From Vibrio superstes (GTDB lineage Bacteria > Pseudomonadota > Gammaproteobacteria > Enterobacterales > Vibrionaceae), in NCBI RefSeq assembly GCF_003569005.1, contig NZ_BCUR01000001.1, forward strand, positions 372,001 through 436,000: a stretch of DNA of 64,000 nucleotides, read 5' to 3'. The notes beneath the pieces are model-generated. The model was given only the letters and a program-made list of their open reading frames with translations. It ran no database searches and was not told the DNA's origin. The position numbers were made by a program, and so were the translations under genes. This document shows, piece by piece, positions 54,414-64,000 of this stretch. Position 1 is the first letter of the stretch; every line of letters starts with the position of its first letter.

Positions 54414-55381
54414 CTACGATAAACCCTACATTTTATAAAATTTGTAACTTTAACTTCAACCAAATTGTGCACTATGTATGATAACAAACAGACGAGGATT
54501 AATGTTATTATTATCGAGACGTAGATGGATACATAGGTGGATAAGTGAATTATCAATGAATAACCTATATTTTGGTGCAACAAATAGAGAGGGTAGGATA
54601 TTTTACCAAAAAAGGAAAAAACAGATACCATTACATTTCGGGGCGTCGAAACCCTCGATAACAAACTATATTGAAAAAGAAAAAATATAACAAAAACAAA
54701 AATTGATTCACTAATTTTAAAAGTAAAAAAAATCAAGAGCATCGGAAACAAAACCGGAAATATACTCCTATACCTTTGACTATATTCACTCCCTACTCCC
54801 AATAAAAACAAACTTGCGTAACCATGAAGTGTCAAAATATTCAGCACTCCATTACTATCAAAAAAGTTAAATTTCATTGATATAGTTACTAAAGAAACCG
54901 CAAATAATGTCACGTACAAATACTTAAGGGAGCCAACCATTAACAAAACAGCAATAATAAAATAAAAGAAAAGTTCGACTTGTAAAGTCCAATATACTCC
55001 ATCGACATCAGGTACCTGAATTAAGTGATGGAACATTAACAAGTTCAGAACAAACTCATTAAACGACACCTCTCTACCTGGTAAACCTAAGAACCCAACT
55101 AAAAGAAAAGTAATTGTTACGCACACCCAATATGTTGGATAAAGTCTGATGAATCTGTTTATTGCAAAATTAATAGTAGATCTATTTATGCTGCTTCTAT
55201 ATATCAGATAACCACTAATAATAAAAAACAAATGAACACCTAAGTAAAGGTTATTAGTGATTATATTTGACGCTTGTGATCCATATAATTCATCAAAGCG
55301 TGTAAAATAATGATATAGCACGACTGACAAGGCGGCTATCCCTCTAAAACAGTCTAAATAAATAAGTCTATTTTTAAACAA
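54407..55381 (-). CDS. Membrane acyltransferase (acyltransferase 3 family)
   Basis: A 324-residue protein with about ten membrane segments. The start RLIYLDCFRGIAALSVVLYHYF contains the family's R-x(10)-H pattern with the catalytic histidine. Such OafA-type proteins O-acetylate surface sugars, using cytoplasmic acetyl-CoA. It is in an overlapping operon with glycosyltransferases, so the glycan made here is its likely target. Confidence 0.87.
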   Translation of the reverse strand: MFKNRLIYLDCFRGIAALSVVLYHYFTRFDELYGSQASNIITNNLYLGVHLFFIISGYLIYRSSINRSTINFAINRFIRLYPTYWVCVTITFLLVGFLGLPGREVSFNEFVLNLLMFHHLIQVPDVDGVYWTLQVELFFYFIIAVLLMVGSLKYLYVTLFAVSLVTISMKFNFFDSNGVLNILTLHGYASLFLLGVGSEYSQRYRSIFPVLFPMLLIFFTFKISESIFVFVIFFLFQYSLLSRVSTPRNVMVSVFSFFGKISYPLYLLHQNIGYSLIIHLSTYVSIYVSIIITLILVCLLSYIVHNLVEVKVTNFIKCRVYRRC

Positions 55382-55383
55382 AA

Positions 55384-56544
55384 CTAATCCTTCAATACCA
55401 AATCTTCATGGTTTTCGAACGCGGACAAAAGCGCCAATGCATACCCCATATAAAAGTAAAAGTAATGCGCAAACACTCTTGCGTTGATAAATCCAATAAG
55501 AATAAACGGCATTACAACAAACAGAAACAAATACCTGTTCTTTGACGATATTAAGAGGATAAAACATACGAAAATAGATGTTCCGGCAACACCGCCAAAA
55601 AAAACTAATGTGAAATAATGTGTATGGCCAACAAAGCCGCTAAATCTATTAAATATTAACTCTGGATTTCCAAAAGTATTACCCAATATAAGTGTAGGAA
55701 AGTCTATATGCGAGACGTAAACTATCGTATTGTTAAGAATCTCAAATTTACTTTCAAAACTAAAATCACTCCTTAATAACTCTAGCGCATGAAACAACCC
55801 TAATGCAAATACAAAGGAGGAAATAAACAGAGAAATAACCTTGCTATATAAAGAACTATTTAAATACAAAAACAATAGAACAATCACACCAGCTAGTATT
55901 ATAGATGCACGTGACAAAGACAATACACAGAACGTTACTAAAAGAGCTGTAAACATATAAAACTCTTTACGAGACACCAGTTGTGGTAAAATCTGCCTGC
56001 AATATAGGACTAACCCAAGTAAAAATAAACTATGGAGTCCCACACCATTAGAATTAAGGTACATTAAGCTACTAGATTTATATGGGTAGAACGAATCAGA
56101 CATATCTACACTGTCTAAATCAGACGCTACTGCTTGCCCTAATGTATATGGATGCGTAAATCGATAGAACGCTTCATAACTAAAAGCCAAAATTGAAACA
56201 AACAGTAATATACGAAAGTACTTGCTATGAATTTCTCTACTCGTATTGCTAAATATTATATAGGCTATAGCGAAATTGAGTATATTCAAAATTTCTAAGC
56301 TAGAACCTAATCCATTAAACAAAAGATTAGGAATAAAGAAATAACCGAATAGAACTAATGAAAGTAACACTGGAATAAAGTCTATTCTTTTATTGATATT
56401 CATTAACATTCCAATAGCGGAAATCGCTATCAGAATAAAATATGGTTTACCAATACCGGGCAGTACAATATATGCACCAGAAGATAAAGCGGCTGCGACT
56501 AAGATCGCATTATTTACAGCGCTTGAATTGTTCGAGCTATACAT
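55384..56544 (-). CDS. wzy: Wzy-type O-antigen polymerase
   Basis: A 386-residue protein with about 11-12 hydrophobic segments and a large periplasmic loop (about 240-310: LRSDFSFESKFEILNN to FVGHTHYF). The GHTHYFTLVFFGGVAG segment resembles the conserved region of the O-antigen ligase/polymerase family. In a cluster that also has a flippase and Wzc, it is best called the repeat-unit polymerase. The ligase alternative is less likely because ligase genes usually lie with lipid A core genes. It overlaps its upstream neighbour by 31 bases. Confidence 0.75.
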   Translation of the reverse strand: MYSSNNSSAVNNAILVAAALSSGAYIVLPGIGKPYFILIAISAIGMLMNINKRIDFIPVLLSLVLFGYFFIPNLLFNGLGSSLEILNILNFAIAYIIFSNTSREIHSKYFRILLFVSILAFSYEAFYRFTHPYTLGQAVASDLDSVDMSDSFYPYKSSSLMYLNSNGVGLHSLFLLGLVLYCRQILPQLVSRKEFYMFTALLVTFCVLSLSRASIILAGVIVLLFLYLNSSLYSKVISLFISSFVFALGLFHALELLRSDFSFESKFEILNNTIVYVSHIDFPTLILGNTFGNPELIFNRFSGFVGHTHYFTLVFFGGVAGTSIFVCFILLISSKNRYLFLFVVMPFILIGFINARVFAHYFYFYMGYALALLSAFENHEDLVLKD

Positions 56545-57413
56545 TTTCTAATAAACATTTTTGTTATAAAAATTCCATCCATGTCTTTGGATAAAACTAG
56601 TCCCTTAAATATCTTTTTAATTATTTCTAGTTTTTCCAAAAGACTTGTTTGCGAACCATTTTGATGGCCATCACATAAATAGTTGAAGAATTCTACCTCC
56701 TCATCTGATAAGTTAGGTACGTAGTATTGGATTAAAATAGTACGAGCCTCTCTCGCAAATAATATTTGGTCCTTTCGACGTTTACTTGTCACATTATCAT
56801 TGGACACTCTATATTTCAGTAAAACTTCATCAGTGTTAGCCATTTTTGCATTATTAATGGCTAAATCCACCCAAAGTCTATAGTCTTGTGCCACGCTATA
56901 AGAAGAATTGTAACTTTGATCTTCCAGTATTTCACTTCTGATTATTACACTTGGATGAACAAAACTAGGCTCAAATACCAGTTTAGATTTGATCTTTTTA
57001 TCATCTAGTGGGTGAGTAATCAAACCCGAACGTTCACCAATTACTTGCACGTAGGAACCCAAGACATCTATATCCGGGTTAGCTTCCATTATTCCGAATA
57101 GCTTTTCAAATCTCCCCAATATACATATATCATCACTATCCATTCTAACTATATATTTCGCATCACAATAAGATATTGCTATATTCAACGCAGTTGCAAG
57201 CCCGCTATTCTTGGTTTTTATAATTTTCCAGCTTTCTTCACTACAATATGCGCTAGCTATTTCGTAAGACGAATCCGTGGATCCATCATCTATTATCACT
57301 ACTTGAGTAGAAATAGTATCAACAATTGAATTTCTTATACTATCCAAACTTTCGACTAAGTATTTTTCATCGTTGTAAATACTCAGAATAATCGCCAAAT
57401 TATACTTAGACAT
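56514..57413 (-). CDS. Family 2 glycosyltransferase
   Basis: 299 residues from ATG at 57413, which follows AAAGGAA; a start at 57452 would lie inside the previous gene. The GT-A domain reads AIILSIYNDEKYL at the N-terminus, VVIIDDGSTDSS near 45 and the metal-binding RMDSDD near 90. An inverting transferase; substrate unknown. Confidence 0.87.
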   Translation of the reverse strand: MSKYNLAIILSIYNDEKYLVESLDSIRNSIVDTISTQVVIIDDGSTDSSYEIASAYCSEESWKIIKTKNSGLATALNIAISYCDAKYIVRMDSDDICILGRFEKLFGIMEANPDIDVLGSYVQVIGERSGLITHPLDDKKIKSKLVFEPSFVHPSVIIRSEILEDQSYNSSYSVAQDYRLWVDLAINNAKMANTDEVLLKYRVSNDNVTSKRRKDQILFAREARTILIQYYVPNLSDEEVEFFNYLCDGHQNGSQTSLLEKLEIIKKIFKGLVLSKDMDGIFITKMFIRKCIARTIQAL

Positions 57414-58299
57414 ATTCCTTTGGGTTCCTCTCTGAAAGGTCGTACAAAACACTCATTGCATCTTCTGAGTTATCACTAGCTACGGTTCGACTATCCGCCT
57501 CATTTACATTTTTATTTTCTATAGCAACTTTTTTTTCAGCTCTCTTTAACAACCACTCATACTCAATATCAAAGTGTCCGATATCAATAGCGTGAATACC
57601 TTTTTTTGCTAAGTCATAAGCCAACACTGTGGCTGTAGGTCCCAAAGCTATGAGCACAAGGTCAAAATCTACCGAGTACTCGAGAGTTTTTTCCAGAACC
57701 AAAGTGTAATCATCAAACGCGTTTTTATTTCTACAAATAATTCGCTCAACAGACTGGCAATCCTTAAACAAATCGTTACCGACTCCCAAACGGGTACCAT
57801 TACCTTCAACTACTAGAACACGCTTATCTTTCCAAATATCAAAAGCTTCATTTAATAGCTGATCGAGATTATGTCTTAAATATGATGGTGTAGACATATA
57901 AAATCTAGTGAAATTTGCATCACCAAATTTGCAATTCCTCTTCACATCATATAGTTTGCGTAGTAATTCTTTATTTTTCCCTACACAGTATATCCAAAAA
58001 ATCTTGTTTTTAAATTTATAATCTTTCAGAGAAGAAAATGAGCCCGGGATGCAACAAATATGACCAACCTCATTTGATAATAATACCTCTTGTAGCCTTT
58101 CTGCTAACTTTTTGTTTTTTTCTTGAAAGCCTATACTTCCACCATTCATAATTAAGAATTCGCCATCTCCAAATCTAGATATGCTCCTGCTTTTACTTAG
58201 AATAATTGTTTCTTTCTTCGTCAAAATATTAAGTTGATATTTTAATTTAAAAATAATGTAACTTAAAGTAAAGCTAAAAAGCCTAGTCATCTTGTGCAC
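57406..58299 (-). CDS. GT-D fold (DUF1792-type) glycosyltransferase-like protein
   Basis: A 297-residue protein starting with GTG after AAAGGAA, or with ATG three codons on. SRFGDGEFLIMNGGSIGFQEKNK near 38 matches the conserved start of DUF1792, first shown to be a GT-D glucosyltransferase in streptococci. LVLIALGPTATVLAYDLAKKGIHAIDIGH near 225 is the family's C-terminal signature. A charged tail of about 45 residues follows. It overlaps both neighbours. Confidence 0.82.
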   Translation of the reverse strand: MHKMTRLFSFTLSYIIFKLKYQLNILTKKETIILSKSRSISRFGDGEFLIMNGGSIGFQEKNKKLAERLQEVLLSNEVGHICCIPGSFSSLKDYKFKNKIFWIYCVGKNKELLRKLYDVKRNCKFGDANFTRFYMSTPSYLRHNLDQLLNEAFDIWKDKRVLVVEGNGTRLGVGNDLFKDCQSVERIICRNKNAFDDYTLVLEKTLEYSVDFDLVLIALGPTATVLAYDLAKKGIHAIDIGHFDIEYEWLLKRAEKKVAIENKNVNEADSRTVASDNSEDAMSVLYDLSERNPKEYV

Positions 58300-59539
58300 G
58301 GTTATTTCCTTTTATGACTTCCATTAAGAAGTCTCTATGTACAGGTTTAAAAAATAAATAGATAAAATTTGCAATAAAATAACTAAAAACAGTAGTTGCC
58401 GCAGCCGCAACTAACCCATAGATTGGGATAAACACCACACCAAGTAATACATTGAATAGTGCAGCAGTAGCTGTTTTTTCCAACTCACATTTAAAGTCAC
58501 CAATTAATATAAGATATCTTCCGGTTAAAGGGCCAAGATAAACAAATGGAATGGCAAACACTAGGATTAAACTGATTTCAAATCCTGAAGAGTACTCATC
58601 AGAAAAAATAATAAAGAATACTTTCTCACCAAGTAGGTAGATTGAAAATATTATTACAGTAGATAGTATTAGCAAGGAACATACCAATTTTCTGAACAAA
58701 GATATAAAAGCCCTGTAGTCATGATTGTAACTGAAAGACAATTTACTGAAATACACACTAATGATTAACGTGCCAACAAAATAAAAGGGAGTTACAACTT
58801 TCATTGCGGCAGAATAAACTCCTACTTCTTGTGAACCAAAGTAATGGTCTATTAATAATATATCCATCTGAGTGAATAATCCGACTACCACTGTACTAAG
58901 AATCAGCGGTGATACTTTCTTGGCTAATACCAAAGTTGATAGTGTTGGTCTTATTTTATAGTTATGCTTTGTGCTTTTACCAAACGTAAATAAAGAAAAT
59001 GCGCTTCTAATAATTTGTTCTAAAAGATATGTAAATGCGATAAGTTCGACGCTATGTCCGTATAATACTAATGCCACACGTATAGTACTAATGATTAGCA
59101 AGTTAACAATTTCAAATTTAGCTGATAGTCCAACCTTACCTGTGCCTTCAAAAAAATCTTGATACACGTTTAGCGAAAATACAACTTTAGAGAACGCAAT
59201 AAAGGCCAAGAGAAGTAATTGGTCGTATTTATTTTGAACAGTATAGATGACTGTTAATAGAATAATAAAAAATATACTTCCTATCACTCTTATTGAAAAT
59301 ATATCATCTAAGCGCTTAACCAATAACCTTGACGTGGTAGTCGTAGCAACAGTTTTTGCGATAAAGGTGCCTAACCCAAAAGTAGTGAGGAACCCAAGTA
59401 CTGTAGTAAGACTAATAGCGTAGGCGATTTGACCTTGACTTTCTGGTCCGAGATAATTAATAACGTATATTCCAACTGAAAGGTTAGATATTATAGTTAT
59501 TAACTTTAATAGTAGTTGCCAGAATACTTGCTTAAACAT
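58283..59539 (-). CDS. wzx: Wzx-type flippase
   Basis: A 418-residue protein with 12-14 membrane segments, of the polysaccharide-transporter/MOP superfamily. The N-terminus LLKLITIISNLSVGIYVINYLGPESQGQ is typical. It moves lipid-linked repeat units across the inner membrane. It sits within the glycosyltransferase cluster with Wzy and Wzc. Confidence 0.87.
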   Translation of the reverse strand: MFKQVFWQLLLKLITIISNLSVGIYVINYLGPESQGQIAYAISLTTVLGFLTTFGLGTFIAKTVATTTTSRLLVKRLDDIFSIRVIGSIFFIILLTVIYTVQNKYDQLLLLAFIAFSKVVFSLNVYQDFFEGTGKVGLSAKFEIVNLLIISTIRVALVLYGHSVELIAFTYLLEQIIRSAFSLFTFGKSTKHNYKIRPTLSTLVLAKKVSPLILSTVVVGLFTQMDILLIDHYFGSQEVGVYSAAMKVVTPFYFVGTLIISVYFSKLSFSYNHDYRAFISLFRKLVCSLLILSTVIIFSIYLLGEKVFFIIFSDEYSSGFEISLILVFAIPFVYLGPLTGRYLILIGDFKCELEKTATAALFNVLLGVVFIPIYGLVAAAATTVFSYFIANFIYLFFKPVHRDFLMEVIKGNNRAQDD

Positions 59540-60354
59540 TATCGGTGATACTTATACAGATATTTTAATACGAATTCAGGAGCACAATGAAATGGAATAC
59601 GCAAGAAAACAAGTATTAGGTTTTTAAACGAAACTTGCTTAGACTGAACCATATATTTCAATCTTATAAGTAATTCTGATTTGGCTTTCCCAAAACTAAT
59701 ACGCCTACCGATAGTTGACTCACTCAATCTATAGTCTAATAGAACTTGGGGGATGTTAGCAAACCGAAAACCCTTGGATAAGAGGTCTAGCCAAAGCGCC
59801 ATGTCCTCAGTCATTAATGTGTTAATAGGGTACCTAATATTATTGTTAAACACCGTGGCTCTGAACATAACTGTTGGGTGAACAAAAGGACACCTTACAA
59901 CACTAAATGACCGTAGCTCCTCATGTACTAGTGGCAACTTTTTCACGTCTAAACTATATGAAGATCCGAATTCTTTACAGTAAGTCCCGACTACATCAAT
60001 ATCATGGTTGGTCTCTAGAAAATTTACCTGTTCCGATATTCGATTCTCTCTGGATAAGTCATCTGAATCCATTCTTGCTATATAGTCATGTGAACCTTTT
60101 TCAATAATATAGTCAATTAGAGTGTTCAATCCTTGGGCCAGACCTACATTTTCTTTATTGTATATAATCGTTACATATTTCTTTACTTCTAGTTCATTTA
60201 AATATAAAAGTACATCGCTATCAATATCACCATCTACAAAAATAAACAATTCACAAAACTTATAATCTTGATTCAGAACACTTTTCATTGCTGGCTTAAT
60301 ATATTCTATCAAGTCGCCCTTGTATACACTGCAAATAACTGCTACTTTTTTCAT
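59539..60354 (-). CDS. Family 2 glycosyltransferase
   Basis: A 271-residue GT-A protein: VAVICSVYKGDLIEYIKPAM at the start, ELFIFVDGDIDSD near 37 and RMDSDDLSRENRI near 95 carrying the DXD metal site. It resembles the gene at 56514 in layout but is distinct in sequence. It shares one base with the flippase gene, implying coupling. Confidence 0.87.
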   Translation of the reverse strand: MKKVAVICSVYKGDLIEYIKPAMKSVLNQDYKFCELFIFVDGDIDSDVLLYLNELEVKKYVTIIYNKENVGLAQGLNTLIDYIIEKGSHDYIARMDSDDLSRENRISEQVNFLETNHDIDVVGTYCKEFGSSYSLDVKKLPLVHEELRSFSVVRCPFVHPTVMFRATVFNNNIRYPINTLMTEDMALWLDLLSKGFRFANIPQVLLDYRLSESTIGRRISFGKAKSELLIRLKYMVQSKQVSFKNLILVFLRIPFHCAPEFVLKYLYKYHR

Positions 60355-60404
60355 AATTAGTTTCTTATTTATGTTTGTCTTTTTCTTTTAATTGTCATTA
60401 TTAC

Positions 60405-61418
60405 TTAAATACCCAATAATGTTCTTGAGTAAGATTTTGTATATCTTTTTACAGAAATACATACAACCAGACTGGATAGCAATGTCAATATTAATACAGA
60501 CCAGTATGATATTAATATATGGTCAGGTAGATATCTCTCGAAGATAAAATTGTATATAACTATAAAGTAATAATGAATAAAAAAGATTCCAAATGAATAC
60601 TTAGCCAATATATCTAGGGATTTAAATTCTTTTTTTGACTTTTCAAAACTCATCAAAACAGTTAGAAAGAAAAAAATTGTGAAAATCTTTTGAATTTCAC
60701 TGAAGTTAATTAGGCTTTCTGGGTACTCAACTTTAAAATACACAAAAATAATAGATGGGAGAAAGGAAATACAAGCGATCAATCTCGAATGTAAAAATAT
60801 CCATTTCTCGTTTCTTTTACAAAATATCCCTAGCATCCATATACCAAGGTAGTGAATGAAGTTACTGTAACCCCAATCTCCTCTTGTAGTTAATACAGTA
60901 ACAAACAGTGATATAAACAGTACTGGATGAAAATATTTACTCTCAGAGATCATTTTAATAAATGGGGACATAACAAAAAAGCAGATTATCATTGGAATAA
61001 ACCAAAGAGGATAATTTACTGCACCACCTTTCAAATAATGCCAAATAAATCCGTTTTCTTGAAAAGGACTTAAAATATTAACTTTAAAATCTGAACTTGA
61101 ATAATCTATGCTATGTATTCCAACAGAAGCCAAAAACATAATACCAATTAAAGTAGACGTAATAATGACTATATATGGTGTTACTACGTTCTTTAATTTC
61201 ACAATAAGGTATTTTCTAAACTCGTACCTATCGATAAGGTGCCAAAAAAGATATGCTGCTATAAATATGAATAAAGCAGTCCCATTTTGAAAGTATGCTT
61301 GCCAATAATGGAAATAATTATTAGTCATTAAATTATTTATCGGCATGTGTGTGAGGACAACAAATAGTATAGCAATACCCCGAAACCAATTTATTGAGTG
61401 TAAAAAGTTGCTTTTCAT
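60405..61418 (-). CDS. Membrane acyltransferase (acyltransferase 3 family)
   Basis: A 337-residue protein with about ten hydrophobic segments. SINWFRGIAILFVVLTHMP at the N-terminus holds the R-x(9-10)-H pattern of the family. It is the first gene of the distal operon after the 500-base gap from wzc. A second acyltransferase in the cluster (54407) suggests that two different positions or sugars are acylated. Confidence 0.87.
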   Translation of the reverse strand: MKSNFLHSINWFRGIAILFVVLTHMPINNLMTNNYFHYWQAYFQNGTALFIFIAAYLFWHLIDRYEFRKYLIVKLKNVVTPYIVIITSTLIGIMFLASVGIHSIDYSSSDFKVNILSPFQENGFIWHYLKGGAVNYPLWFIPMIICFFVMSPFIKMISESKYFHPVLFISLFVTVLTTRGDWGYSNFIHYLGIWMLGIFCKRNEKWIFLHSRLIACISFLPSIIFVYFKVEYPESLINFSEIQKIFTIFFFLTVLMSFEKSKKEFKSLDILAKYSFGIFFIHYYFIVIYNFIFERYLPDHILISYWSVLILTLLSSLVVCISVKRYTKSYSRTLLGI

Positions 61419-61913
61419 TATTTAGTTAATACCTTTGTTATATTTTATATCGAATTATTGATAGTCTTAGTACTATATTAATTCTGACTCTCAGTATATT
61501 TTAATAGTCTTCTTAAAGTAGGTGAATACTACTAGTTCGCCTCTATTTTCCAATCCAGAAACTCATAGTAATATAATTTCATTATCACCGTGTACACATT
61601 GGAACTATGTTAGACCAATATATTATTTATACTTCGGGTTTAACGAACGATTTTACGTACCGATTCTTAGCCCACTTAGATAAAACTGAGACACTTTTCA
61701 TTCATTTTGAGACAGTACATTGCGGATAATCCCTTGTAAAACCTTGGTTTAGCTACTTTTGCAAAAAGTGCCCCAATAGGTCGTTATAAAGGGCAATATT
61801 TGTCTAGATAAGCGTAATGCTCGATCTTTATTGAAAAGCTAGCTAAGCAAACTCCCGAACAACTACTTTGTAATCTCCGGGATGACAGCCTCTTGCCTAG
61901 ACGTTACTGCAAC
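61419..61913. other. Intergenic region between wzc and the glycosyltransferase operon
   Basis: About 500 AT-rich bases with no supportable ORF. It probably holds the wzc 3' end region and a promoter for the downstream genes. Two TGAGACA motifs about 21 bases apart near 61687 resemble those near 9133 and 15458. Confidence 0.4.
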
Positions 61914-64000
61914 CTACTCACTCTTGTAAGCGTAGTTATAGTAGCCGTAGGTGTAGTAGCTAGAAGCGGTCTTCTCTACTGCGTTGAGAATAACACCCTT
62001 GGTTTCTACGCCGGCTTGCTCTAATCGGTCGCTAGAGACTTCAATCTCTTTAAGTGCGGTCTTAGCAAAGCGAGTTACCATTAAGGTGGTACCTGCTTGA
62101 CGGCCAACAATCGCGGCATCGGTTACAGCCAGTACCGGCGGGGTATCAATGATTACGATGTCGTAGTTTTCACTAGCCCAAGCACATAACTCTTCAAATC
62201 GCGGGTGCATTAGCAATTCTGATGGGTTTGGCGGTGTCTTACCTTTGCTAATAAAGTGCATGTTTTCAACTTGATCGATATTGATCACTTCTTCAGCACT
62301 TTTATCATTCACCAGGTAATCCGATAAACCAAAGTCGTTATTGAGCTTAACACCCTTGCCAATATGACCTTTGCGCATGTCGGCATCAATCAATAATACT
62401 TTTTGACCAGCGCTAGCAATAATCGCGGCAAAGTTTGCTGAAACAAACGACTTACCGATTGCTGGTGATGGGCCTGTAATCATAATGATGTTGTTCTTCG
62501 CTTCCATCATTGCAAAGTGCAGGCTGGTTCTCAGAGAGCGGAAGGCTTCTACTGACAAGTCAGCCGGATTGACAAAGGCCAACAAGGATTCTTCAGCAGT
62601 AAGCAGTTTTTTCTTAGCTTTGTTCTTTTCTTGAATTTTAACGATTTTTTCTTGCTGCTCAGATCTTGGGATCGTCGCATAAACCGGTAAACCCAATTCT
62701 TCAATCTGGTCTGGATTTTCAACGCCGCGATGGAACGCTGCTCGAAGCAGAACAAATGCAACACTCAACATACCGCCAAGCAGTGTGGCTAAAACAGCAA
62801 TTAGAGGTTTTTTCGGTTTAACCGGCGCACTGTACGATTCAGCTCCATCCAAGATACGCACGTTACCGACGGTGCTTGCTTTAACAATGGCAAGCTCTTG
62901 GGATTTGTTCAGTAACTGCAGGTAAATTTGCTGGTTTACTTCGACATCACGGGTTAGGCGCAATACAGCACGCTGAGTTTTAGGTAATTTTTTGATTTGC
63001 CCTTCAAGTCTGCGTTTTTGCTCTTCTAGTGTTTTGCGTTTCTCTAGAACGGCGATATAAGCAGGGTGCTCCTTAGTAAACCGCTGTGCTAGTTCGCTTT
63101 CTTTAAAGGTGAGTTCGTTCAGCTGAGCTTCAAGCTCTACCATCACTTTAAGTGTAGACTGCGCTTCTAATCCCAGGTCAACAGACTCATTATCTTGACG
63201 ATACTGGTTAAGGGCATCTTCATTTACGGTCAATTGAGCCTTGATCTCAGGAAGCTTATTTTGCAGGAATTCTAAACTGTTTTCTGCTTCTGCCGCGTTA
63301 CGATCCACGTTCTGCAGAAAGTAGTTATTTGCAATATCATTCAATAAATCGATGATTTGCTCTTGGTTCTCACCCTCAAACCCGAATGACAGGATCCCCG
63401 ATTGCTTGCCGCGTTCTGACACCGATAGGGAGCCACTCAGCCACTGTATTGCGTCCAGCTTTGAGCGCTTGCCTAGGCTGAATTCTTGGCCATCTTTACC
63501 AATCAACTGTGAAATGAACAGTGAATACTCACCATTAGCAGAGCGTGCTAGTTCGTCAGCCTTACCCTTTAGAATCACCTTATCTTCTGAATCAGTAAGC
63601 GTGAATGCACCAGAGGCAGAATCATCTATGATGATTTGATAGCCACCCGTTAATGCATAATCAGGAATATCGAAACGTTCGACTTTGATAAACGCTTCTT
63701 CGCCCATGCGCTTGGCAAGACCTTTACCTATGACAGGTAAATAGTTTGGTGAAGCCACGGTAGTCAGATTGAACTTATCGACGGTTTTTCCCAGCACCAT
63801 ACGAGATTTGATGATTTCGATCTCAGTGGCCGCTTGTGATTCCTGAGCAAACATATCGCCCATGCTTTCACTGAGTACTGGCATACCTGTCGATTTTTGT
63901 TCTACCTGTATTAGCGCATCTGCTTTGTAGATGGGGGTGGCCAACAGTGCGTAGGTCACACCGGCTACAGCAAAAACGAATGTGGTAAAGATGATGATCC
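61914..64000 (-). CDS. wzc: Tyrosine-protein kinase Wzc (5' end beyond the window)
   Basis: The visible part is about 695 residues and stays open to the window edge, where the first membrane segment (TTFVFAVAGVTYALLATPIY) is read; a GTG at 63959 is not the true start. A periplasmic Wzz-type domain with coiled coil is followed by a second membrane segment (PLIAVLATLLGGMLSVAFVL), then the BY-kinase domain with Walker A GPSPAIGKSF, Walker A' LLIDADMRKG and Walker B IVIIDTPPVL. The C-terminus is tyrosine-rich (SSYYTYGYYNYAYKSE), the autophosphorylation cluster. It controls polymer length and export with a Wza-type channel, probably encoded beyond the edge. Confidence 0.93.
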   Translation of the reverse strand, partial: IIIFTTFVFAVAGVTYALLATPIYKADALIQVEQKSTGMPVLSESMGDMFAQESQAATEIEIIKSRMVLGKTVDKFNLTTVASPNYLPVIGKGLAKRMGEEAFIKVERFDIPDYALTGGYQIIIDDSASGAFTLTDSEDKVILKGKADELARSANGEYSLFISQLIGKDGQEFSLGKRSKLDAIQWLSGSLSVSERGKQSGILSFGFEGENQEQIIDLLNDIANNYFLQNVDRNAAEAENSLEFLQNKLPEIKAQLTVNEDALNQYRQDNESVDLGLEAQSTLKVMVELEAQLNELTFKESELAQRFTKEHPAYIAVLEKRKTLEEQKRRLEGQIKKLPKTQRAVLRLTRDVEVNQQIYLQLLNKSQELAIVKASTVGNVRILDGAESYSAPVKPKKPLIAVLATLLGGMLSVAFVLLRAAFHRGVENPDQIEELGLPVYATIPRSEQQEKIVKIQEKNKAKKKLLTAEESLLAFVNPADLSVEAFRSLRTSLHFAMMEAKNNIIMITGPSPAIGKSFVSANFAAIIASAGQKVLLIDADMRKGHIGKGVKLNNDFGLSDYLVNDKSAEEVINIDQVENMHFISKGKTPPNPSELLMHPRFEELCAWASENYDIVIIDTPPVLAVTDAAIVGRQAGTTLMVTRFAKTALKEIEVSSDRLEQAGVETKGVILNAVEKTASSYYTYGYYNYAYKSE

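Noticed and set aside
54478..54690. 70-codon plus-strand ORF inside the acyltransferase gene
   Set aside because: It is antisense to a well-supported membrane protein gene and shows no independent coding signal.
9130..61720. TGAGACA-type motifs near 9133, 15458 and 61687 as ends of one insertion sequence
   Set aside because: The motifs are short, their spacing and orientation differ, and no transposase lies between them.

Overview
The window looks like a chromosomal stretch of a Vibrio or close relative. The evidence is gene content and order: a galU / UDP-glucuronate epimerase / ugd / wecA-type block, a YjbH (WbfB-type) outer-membrane protein, a Wzx/Wzy/Wzc-dependent surface-polysaccharide cluster, and a dense accessory island with many toxin-antitoxin (TA) modules. 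No rRNA, tRNA or integron attC site was seen. The species is inference.

Left region (about 0-9.3 kb, minus strand): a large GT-B-type glycosyltransferase and a compact pseudaminic acid operon (pseB, pseC, pseF, a fused pseG-pseH, pseI), making CMP-pseudaminic acid from UDP-GlcNAc for a surface glycan. It ends at a truncated 3' copy of yjbH.

Middle region (about 9.7-43.5 kb): an accessory island. It holds a glycerophosphodiester phosphodiesterase lipoprotein with a divergent DeoR/GlpR-type regulator, three hipBA modules each with its own visible operators, an ATPase/nuclease gene with a 50-nt palindrome at its 5' end, and a four-gene SMC operon resembling Wadjet/MksBEFG (order C-B-A-D). A 15.8-kb segment bounded by a 16-bp direct repeat (27420 and 43179) follows. 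It carries a GNAT/DUF1778 TA pair, an E. coli-like hipBA with four evenly spaced operators, a TnpB/Cas12-like nuclease preceded by a three-repeat mini CRISPR-like array, debris of further TA genes around an intact brnTA, an operon of two unusual tyrosine-recombinase-like proteins plus an unknown protein, and a conventional integrase. Reciprocal hipA fragments, a split second integrase and repeated hairpins show that the island was assembled by repeated insertion and recombination.

Right region (about 43.6-64 kb): ogt and intact yjbH lie between the two halves of the broken integrase. Next come galU, UDP-GlcA 4-epimerase, ugd and a WecA-type initiating transferase, then 2 kb of decayed insertion sequences, then glycosyltransferases, acyltransferases, a Wzy-type polymerase, a Wzx flippase and a Wzc tyrosine kinase that runs off the window edge. 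Together these form a Wzx/Wzy-dependent pathway with UDP-GlcA/UDP-GalA supply; the pse operon probably adds pseudaminic acid to the same or a neighbouring surface glycan.

The strongest candidates for something new are the TnpB/Cas12-like gene with its mini array, the divergent Wadjet-like operon, the recombinase operon whose first member has no candidate nucleophilic tyrosine, and a tiny-protein family present in two copies.
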